From assembly GCA_020434375.1 (NCBI GenBank), contig JAGRAY010000051.1, forward strand, positions 1 through 11,109: 11,109 nucleotides of DNA. The letters run 5' to 3'. The notes under the pieces were generated by a model. That model made no database searches and was not told where the DNA came from. It saw only the letters and a list, made by a program, of their open reading frames with translations. Below, piece by piece: positions 6,807-11,109 of the stretch. The stretch comes from Bdellovibrionales bacterium. GTDB taxonomy: Bacteria > Bdellovibrionota_G > JALEGL01 > JAGRAY01. Both the position numbers and the translations under genes were made by a program. Within the stretch, counting starts at the first letter, position 1, and each line of letters starts with the position of its first letter.

Positions 6807-7233
6807 AAATCTCGTGTCTGGTCTTTGACATCATAAGCTGTTCTCTAAAAGAAGTGTCATGAAGAAATTTAGATATTCTGGCAAGCGCTTTTAAATGTGT
6901 CTCATTGGCTTGAGTGGGTCCTACAATCAAAAAAATAAGATGTACCGGTTTATCGTCGATAGAATCGAATGCGACGCCCTCAGAACTCTTAGCGAAAGCT
7001 ACAATATGCTCTGAAAATTGTTCCAACTTCGCATGAGGAATTGCGATACCACTACCAATTCCTGTAGAGCTAAGCGACTCTCGATCCATGACAATTCCCA
7101 AAAGCTTCTCTGAATCAATTTGAGGAAACTCCTTAGAAATTTCGTGCGTCATTTGCCTCAGTGCATCCTCTTTTTCCTTCGCTTTGAGTTCGGGAATAAT
7201 AAGATTTTCCTTAATGTAATCAGACAGCTTCAT
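6772..7233 (-). CDS. ptsN: Nitrogen PTS regulatory EIIA protein (EIIA-Ntr)
   Basis: This is the output protein of the nitrogen-type phosphotransferase system; it is phosphorylated by HPr-like proteins and regulates other proteins by binding in one of its phosphorylation states. It has 153 residues, normal for PtsN. Seen: the N-terminal KLSDYIKENLIIPELKAKEK typical of the family, the phospho-histidine motif GIGSGIAIPHAKL with His67, then the core LIFLIVGP and HLKALARIS. It lies between hpf and hprK, as in many rpoN operons. The 74-nt gap from hpf has a weak ATCGT/ACGAT hairpin (about 7285-7300) without a proper T-tract, so transcription probably continues. The ATG at 7233 has no good Shine-Dalgarno. 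Overlap of its 3' end with hprK suggests coupling. Confidence 0.95.
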   Translation of the reverse strand: MKLSDYIKENLIIPELKAKEKEDALRQMTHEISKEFPQIDSEKLLGIVMDRESLSSTGIGSGIAIPHAKLEQFSEHIVAFAKSSEGVAFDSIDDKPVHLIFLIVGPTQANETHLKALARISKFLHDTSFREQLMMSKTRHEIYEVIIKKDDQY

Positions 7234-7307
7234 AAGGAAAAAGACGGTACCTCAAGTAAAACAAAAATTAAAGACTTAAAGCATCGTTTCGGGACGATTT
7301 TGAAGAC

Positions 7308-7613
7308 CTAAATTTTAGGGTGCGTTTTCAGTTTCGCCTTTTTGGCATGATGTTTTTTAATGTTTTTTTCAAGTTTGGTGACTACATCGTCAATAGACGC
7401 ATACATGTCGTTGGTGGAAGATTTCGCAGTAACTTGAAAGGCTTTCGCCGAAAATACAACTTCAGCGTTATGCAGATATTTCTCAGTTGATAAAACCACA
7501 TGTGCCTCGGTAGCTTTATCTTTGTATTTTTCTAATTTAGCCATGCGTTGGTTAATGTGATCTTTTATCGCATCACTACTTTTCATTTGACGAAACGTAA
7601 TATTAATATTCAT
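7308..7613 (-). CDS. hpf: Short ribosome hibernation promoting factor
   Basis: The 101-residue protein belongs to the HPF/YfiA (RaiA) family, which binds the 30S decoding centre and promotes inactive 100S ribosome dimers or protects idle ribosomes. It begins MNINITFRQMKSSDAIKDHI and ends with the characteristic DMYASIDDVVTKLEKNIKKHHAKKAK. There is no C-terminal dimerisation domain, so it is the short form. The ATG at 7613 follows a strong GGGAGG (7624-7619) by 5 nt. It lies 13 nt after rpoN, the standard position in rpoN operons, which places ribosome hibernation under the same transcription unit as sigma-54 and the nitrogen PTS. Confidence 0.95.
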   Translation of the reverse strand: MNINITFRQMKSSDAIKDHINQRMAKLEKYKDKATEAHVVLSTEKYLHNAEVVFSAKAFQVTAKSSTNDMYASIDDVVTKLEKNIKKHHAKKAKLKTHPKI

Positions 7614-7626
7614 CGTATCCTCCCAT

Positions 7627-9063
7627 CTAGAAAGGCTGTTTACGCCTTGATGACGAAAGTATGCCTAACATCTCTCGATATTTGGCAATCGTTCGTCTTG
7701 CAATATCTATATTTTGTTTCCTTAAAAGTTCAACTAATTCTTGATCACTATAGGGTCTGCGTGAGTCTTCGCTTAAAATGATATCTCGAATTTTTTCTTT
7801 GACAGCCTCGGATGCAACTCCTGCGCCTTCGACACTTCGAATACCCGAATTAAAGAAAAATTTAAGTTCAAAAATACCTTGTGGCGTATGAACATATTTA
7901 TTGGTTGTTACGCGACTAACGGTTGATTCGTGCATACCGATATCATCAGCCACGTTTCTAAGGACCATTGGCTTGAGTGCACTGATTCCTTCTTCTAAAA
8001 AAGGGCGTTGCATTTTTACGATTGATTCAGTCACTTTATAAATTGTCCGCTGCCTTTGATGAATCGACCGAATCAACCAAAGAGCGGAACGCAGTTTGTC
8101 GTTAATATAATCTTTGGTAAACCCCTTAGAAGACTGATCTTTCAAAAGATTTTGATAGAGCTGTGAAATGCGTAGTTTTGGCAATCCATCTTCGTTAAGA
8201 ACAATAAGAAAATCATCCTTGCCTTTGTAAACATATATATCAGGCGTAATGTATTGAGAAGATTCGTCATAAAACTGTCGTCCTGGCTTAGGTTCGAGTG
8301 TTCCTATGACTTTAACAGCCTCCTGTATTTCTTCTCTTGAATATCCTGTGGCCTTAGAAATAGCCGTATGATTCTTATTTTCAAGATCTTTAAGGTGATC
8401 CCGAATCAATTTTTTAACGAGAATATTGTTTGGTATCTGTCGACTTTGAATCAAGAGGCACTCTTGAAGATCTCGACAACCCACACCGACTGGATCGAAT
8501 TCTTGAATCTGAAGAAGGATATCTTCCGCACTCTCATAGCTGACCTTGTGTTTATCTGCAATTTCTTGAAGAGACAGTTTTAAATAACCGTCTTCATTTA
8601 AATTTCCGATAATGGTAGCACCAATAGTCAGTTCTTGATCGTCCATACGAGTTAACTTTAGCTGAGTGGTTAAATGCTCGGCCAAGGTAGATGCCCTGGT
8701 TAATGTGGCTTCATAACTCGGTAAATCTGGATTTTGGTATCGCGTTCCCCGTTCTTCTCCCTGTCTGTTCGACTGGTGGCTGATATAATTATCCCAATTG
8801 ATGCCTTCAATTTCCTCGGTTCCCTTGGTATCAACCTCTTTAACGCGTTCTTCTTCTAGCTTTTTCTTTTTATCAGCGTCGATATCGCGCTGATCGACTT
8901 CCTCCAAAGATTCCTCGAGAACCGGATTCTCGAGCATCTCTGTCATACAGTGTTGAGCTAATTCAAGACGATTCAATTGAAGCAACTTGATCGCTTGCTG
9001 CAATTGTGGCGTCATAACCAGCTGTTGACTTAGCTTAAGACTCTGTTTTAATTCTAATGCCAA
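7627..9063 (-). CDS. rpoN: RNA polymerase sigma-54 factor
   Basis: Sigma-54 directs RNA polymerase to -24/-12 promoters that need an AAA+ activator. The 478 residues show all three regions. Region I is the Gln/Leu-rich N-terminus (residues 1-50: LSQQLVMTPQLQQAIKLLQL), the activator contact. A charged linker (about 51-110, many Asp/Glu/Lys) is region II. Region III contains the core-binding part (about 120-310), a helix-turn-helix near VADDIGMHESTVSR (371-384) and the RpoN box ARRTIAKYRE (455-464) that reads the -24 element. The start is a TTG: the resulting N-terminus fits the family exactly, and an AAGGTGGG sits 6 nt upstream. It heads the hpf-ptsN-hprK-rapZ-ptsH-ptsI cluster. lptB, the common upstream neighbour of rpoN in proteobacteria, is absent here. 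Confidence 0.98.
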   Translation of the reverse strand: MALELKQSLKLSQQLVMTPQLQQAIKLLQLNRLELAQHCMTEMLENPVLEESLEEVDQRDIDADKKKKLEEERVKEVDTKGTEEIEGINWDNYISHQSNRQGEERGTRYQNPDLPSYEATLTRASTLAEHLTTQLKLTRMDDQELTIGATIIGNLNEDGYLKLSLQEIADKHKVSYESAEDILLQIQEFDPVGVGCRDLQECLLIQSRQIPNNILVKKLIRDHLKDLENKNHTAISKATGYSREEIQEAVKVIGTLEPKPGRQFYDESSQYITPDIYVYKGKDDFLIVLNEDGLPKLRISQLYQNLLKDQSSKGFTKDYINDKLRSALWLIRSIHQRQRTIYKVTESIVKMQRPFLEEGISALKPMVLRNVADDIGMHESTVSRVTTNKYVHTPQGIFELKFFFNSGIRSVEGAGVASEAVKEKIRDIILSEDSRRPYSDQELVELLRKQNIDIARRTIAKYREMLGILSSSRRKQPF

Positions 9064-9069
9064 TTTAAT

Positions 9070-9077
9070 CCCACCTT
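9070..9077 (-). promoter_or_regulatory. Shine-Dalgarno for the TTG start of rpoN
   Basis: AAGGTGGG lies 6 nt before the TTG at 9063. Together with the conserved N-terminal residues it decides the non-ATG start; no in-frame ATG lies nearby upstream. Confidence 0.65.
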
Positions 9078-9099
9078 CCGTATCACAACCTTTTGTAAG

Positions 9100-9127
9100 A
9101 GTATCATTCGATCTAAAGCGTTGTAAA
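9100..9127 (-). promoter_or_regulatory. Candidate promoter of the rpoN operon
   Basis: On the minus strand TTTACA (9127-9122, five of six to the -35) is followed after 16 nt by GATACT (9105-9100, four of six to the -10), about 37 nt before the rpoN start. A very AT-rich stretch at about 9130-9180 lies just upstream and could act as an UP-like element. The terminator at 9177-9208 isolates the operon from hpnH, so a promoter is expected in this gap; this pair is the best fit I see. Confidence 0.4.
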
Positions 9128-9176
9128 TCACTGATTTAAAATAAAAAATAAAACTCAATTATTTCAATTAGATAGC

Positions 9177-9208
9177 GATTAAAAATAGATGCCGAAAGTT
9201 GGCATCTA
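9177..9208 (-). terminator. Intrinsic terminator of hpnH
   Basis: On the minus strand TAGATGCC (9208-9201) and GGCATCTA (9193-9186) form a perfect 8-bp stem over a 7-nt loop, followed at once by TTTTT (9185-9181). It starts 32 nt after the hpnH stop. The plus strand has no T-tract on the other side, so it works in one direction only and separates the hpnH unit from the rpoN operon. Confidence 0.88.
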
Positions 9209-9239
9209 CGCCTCTATTAACAGCATCAATATGCAGAAA

Positions 9240-10256
9240 TTATGCCAGAGCTGATCGAATGGACCGAATCGTATTGCTTAAATTGCGTGTGGAGTCCTGC
9301 ACGGCGCTTGGTTCGTAGCCACAATGAACCATACAGTCCTGGCATTTTGGATTACCACTGGCGCGACCGTAGTTTTCCCAGACGGTTTCTTCCATGAGCT
9401 GGCCGAAAGTCGGAACATAGCCATCACCTAACAGATAACATGGCTTTTGCCATCCCAAAACCGAATAGTTTGGATTTCCCCAGGGAGTGCATTCATAATC
9501 TGTTTTGCCCTGTAAAAAATCTAAAAAGAACGGCGAGTGGTTAAACGGCCATTTTCGATTTCGCTTCTTACCAATCGCCATGATTTCTTTAAAAAGATTA
9601 TGAGTTTTTTCCCGTTTTAAAAAATGAGCTTGGTCCGGTGCTTTTTCGTAAGAATATCCAGGCGAAACCATCATTCCATCCACACCTAGATCAGTTAGAA
9701 AATCAAAAAGATCTGCGAGCTCTTCGGGGTTTTCGCCGTCAAAAACAGTGGTATTGGTTGTCACCCGAAAACCTTTTTTCTTGGCAAGCTTGATTCCAGA
9801 AACTGCTTTTTTGAACACGCCCTCTTTGCACACCAATTCATCATGTCTTTTTTCAAGACCGTCCATATGAACACTGAACGTCAAATAGGTTGAGGGAGTA
9901 AATCGATGGAGATTACGCTCAAGCAAAATCGCATTGGTACAAAGGTACACAAACTTTTTTCTAAAGACGAGCCCATTGGCAATCTGGTCAATTTCGGGGT
10001 GAATTAAAGGTTCCCCGCCTGCGATCGAAACAATAGGAGCACCGCACTCTTCTGCGGCTCGAAAACAATCTTCTGGATCCAAGTTTTTCTTTAAAATAGC
10101 TTCGGGATGTTGGATCTTACCGCAGCCGGCACAAGCCAAATTACATCGAAACAACGGTTCAAGCATCATCACGAGTGGAAACCGTCGATTACCTTTAAAT
10201 TTTTGTTTAAAAATATAGGCCCCAACTTTGGCCATTTGTTTCATAGGTACGCCCAT
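9240..10256 (-). CDS. hpnH: Adenosyl-hopene transferase, radical SAM protein HpnH
   Basis: HpnH joins the 5'-deoxyadenosyl group of SAM to diploptene/hopene, the first step to extended bacteriohopanepolyols that order membranes. Seen: the family N-terminus (MGVPMKQMAKVGAYIFKQK), the radical-SAM cluster motif CNLACAGC with Cys38, Cys42 and Cys45 (CX3CX2C), the SAM-contact GGEP (80-83), and a C-terminal CQDCMVHCGYEPSA with Cys305, Cys308 and Cys312 that is typical of this family. At 338 residues it is full length. The ATG at 10256 reproduces the conserved N-terminus; the Shine-Dalgarno is weak (GAG about 8 nt upstream). No squalene-hopene cyclase or other hpn gene is within view, so the pathway's other genes must lie elsewhere. 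A strong terminator follows. It stands 58 nt downstream of an unknown secreted-protein gene. Confidence 0.95.
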   Translation of the reverse strand: MGVPMKQMAKVGAYIFKQKFKGNRRFPLVMMLEPLFRCNLACAGCGKIQHPEAILKKNLDPEDCFRAAEECGAPIVSIAGGEPLIHPEIDQIANGLVFRKKFVYLCTNAILLERNLHRFTPSTYLTFSVHMDGLEKRHDELVCKEGVFKKAVSGIKLAKKKGFRVTTNTTVFDGENPEELADLFDFLTDLGVDGMMVSPGYSYEKAPDQAHFLKREKTHNLFKEIMAIGKKRNRKWPFNHSPFFLDFLQGKTDYECTPWGNPNYSVLGWQKPCYLLGDGYVPTFGQLMEETVWENYGRASGNPKCQDCMVHCGYEPSAVQDSTRNLSNTIRSIRSALA

Positions 10257-10314
10257 AAGATCTCAAGTACCACGTCCCGTTAGACATCTCAATAAATATG
10301 ATGAGTGTTGTGTC

Positions 10315-10944
10315 TTAGTCGTGTCTTGAGATACCCGTTAATTTGAATTGAACAAGGTCAAAATTCCATCCCTCACACTCAATTTTTGTAAAACTGTGAT
10401 TATTTAAAGAATAAAACCAGCTTGAGACCATCCCTGAATATTCAAACACCAGTTGTACAGTCTTTTCGATCACCTCGATAGACAGCAACTTCAAGCCCTT
10501 GGTCACTTCATCATCACGTTCCTTTAATTCTTCTGTGAATGATTTTTCAGCAAATGAAGTGTAGAAGCGATTAGCGTCTCGATCAAATGTCTCGAAAATC
10601 AAGCTTGGCTTTTCTGGCTTACCTTGAAGACCAATACGCATAACTCCACCACTTGGTGTTTTAATTTGGATATACTTTTTATAATTTAACAGGCCGACCC
10701 GTTGAAAAAAATAGCTTAACTCGAATTTCGTGATTTTCGACACGACCACTTCGCAGATGGCTTTCTCAAAACCACTTTCATTTCCACAGTCTTTTTTTTT
10801 TACTTCAATGTCGCTATCAAAACGTCGCTCAATAAGTGATTGAGCGGCATCGGTAACCCAACTAAATTCGACCTGATTCGCCATGACTTTTTGCCCAATA
10901 CAAAATGCCAAAGCATACATAGCGAATATAATTCGATAGTTCAT
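10315..10944 (-). CDS. Secreted or periplasmic protein of unknown function
   Basis: I do not recognise this 209-residue protein. It has a type I signal peptide: basic Arg4, a hydrophobic core at about 5-17, and a likely cleavage after VMA (residues 20-22) before NQVEF. No lipobox cysteine and no further membrane segment are visible. The mature part has three cysteines (Cys53, Cys64, Cys190); the first two could form a disulphide after export. The rest is mixed charged and aromatic residues with predicted beta character (for example YIQIKTPSGGVMRIGLQGKP at 91-110). A strong AAGGAAGGG precedes the ATG. An A10 run encodes Val48-Lys51. It lies 58 nt upstream of hpnH in the same direction and may share its transcript, which hints at, but does not prove, a membrane or envelope role. 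Confidence 0.75.
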   Translation of the reverse strand: MNYRIIFAMYALAFCIGQKVMANQVEFSWVTDAAQSLIERRFDSDIEVKKKDCGNESGFEKAICEVVVSKITKFELSYFFQRVGLLNYKKYIQIKTPSGGVMRIGLQGKPEKPSLIFETFDRDANRFYTSFAEKSFTEELKERDDEVTKGLKLLSIEVIEKTVQLVFEYSGMVSSWFYSLNNHSFTKIECEGWNFDLVQFKLTGISRHD

Positions 10945-10965
10945 TTTTCCCTTCCTTGCGGCGAC

Positions 10966-10993
10966 ACTATCTTAAAGCAAATGAAAAATGCAA
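10966..10993 (-). promoter_or_regulatory. Candidate promoter of the secreted-protein/hpnH unit
   Basis: On the minus strand TTGCAT (10993-10988) is followed after 16 nt by GATAGT (10971-10966, four of six to the -10), about 22 nt before the start codon. The Shine-Dalgarno AAGGAAGGG (10957-10949) lies between. The -35 is weak. The gap also separates this gene from the divergent ORF at 11023, so it may hold promoters for both. Confidence 0.3.
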
Positions 10994-11022
10994 GGCTAGT
11001 TTTCTTTTGCCACTGGATTTAC

Positions 11023-11109
11023 ATGAGCCAAGAACTAAGTTCCCGACTTCACCCAACTTTTTCTTTTTTGTACTTGAGCGCCGCCGCTACGAAGCTCGAG
11101 AAAAGTGGA
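11023..11109 (+). CDS. N-terminal fragment of a divergent gene, possibly a class I/II aminotransferase
   Basis: An ATG at 11023 opens a frame of 29 codons that runs off the right edge. The sequence begins MSQELSSRLHPTFSFLY and continues LSAAATKLEKSG. The pattern L-S-x-R-L, then a Pro-Thr/Ser segment, then an Ala-rich helix ending in K-L-x-x-x-G resembles the start of aspartate aminotransferase-like PLP enzymes (LSxRxxxxxPSxTLxxxxKAxELKxxG). This is a similarity of pattern over a short stretch only; no catalytic lysine region is in the window. The Shine-Dalgarno is poor. It could also be a chance frame. Confidence 0.4.
   Translation, partial: MSQELSSRLHPTFSFLYLSAAATKLEKSG

Noticed and set aside
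7280..7305. ATCGT/ACGAT hairpin after hpf as a terminator
   Set aside because: The stem is only 5 bp and no T-tract follows directly; ptsN downstream belongs to the same conserved operon.
9128..9176. AT-rich stretch upstream of rpoN as a replication or attachment site
   Set aside because: There are no direct repeats, DnaA-box clusters, integrase gene or tRNA; it is better explained as promoter-proximal AT-rich DNA.
10988..11018. Sigma-54 -24/-12 promoter before the secreted-protein gene (minus strand TGGC followed by TTGC)
   Set aside because: The GG to GC spacing is about 18 nt rather than the required 10.

Overview
The window comes from a moderately AT-rich bacterial chromosome. All genes except one partial ORF at the right edge lie on the minus strand, so the region reads from right to left. 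A complete rpoN-hpf-ptsN-hprK-rapZ-ptsH-ptsI cluster, with HPr kinase beside sigma-54, sits next to a hopanoid radical-SAM gene and a fused two-domain 2-oxoacid dehydrogenase E1. This mix suggests a 'delta-proteobacterial' lineage (Bdellovibrionota, Myxococcota or relatives). Bdellovibrionota is my best guess, an inference from gene content and base composition rather than from any marker gene. Three genes start at non-ATG codons: rpoN and ptsI at TTG, and the E1 gene at GTG.

Layout from right to left. At 11023-11109 (+) lies the first 29 codons of a divergent gene, possibly an aminotransferase. At 10944-10315 (-) is an unrecognised secreted protein with a clear signal peptide. Next is hpnH (10256-9240), the radical-SAM adenosyl-hopene transferase, closed by a strong intrinsic terminator at 9208-9177. 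A fresh transcription unit starts after that: a candidate promoter at 9127-9100, then rpoN (sigma-54), hpf (ribosome hibernation factor), ptsN (EIIA-Ntr), hprK (kinase domain only), rapZ, a 137-nt gap, ptsH (HPr), ptsI (enzyme I), an 88-nt gap with inverted repeats and a candidate promoter, metK (SAM synthetase), and a fused E1alpha-E1beta 2-oxoacid dehydrogenase that runs off the left edge.

How the genes fit together. EI takes phosphate from PEP and passes it to His17 of HPr and then to His67 of PtsN. HprK probably phosphorylates HPr on Ser48, gating the relay. No sugar permease (EIIB/EIIC) is present, so this looks like a regulatory, nitrogen-type phosphotransferase system linked to sigma-54, ribosome hibernation and RapZ-type envelope-precursor control. 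MetK makes the SAM that HpnH consumes, although they are in different transcription units.

The oddities that stand out are: coordinated departures from consensus in HPr (Ser after the His-Thr-Arg) and EI (altered PEP-site loop); a kinase-only HprK; an unusually long gap after rapZ where related operons often carry an EIIA-Man gene; A10 homopolymer runs inside two genes, one of them in the linker of the fused E1; and nested inverted repeats upstream of metK. No tRNA, rRNA, CRISPR array, insertion sequence or attachment site was seen.
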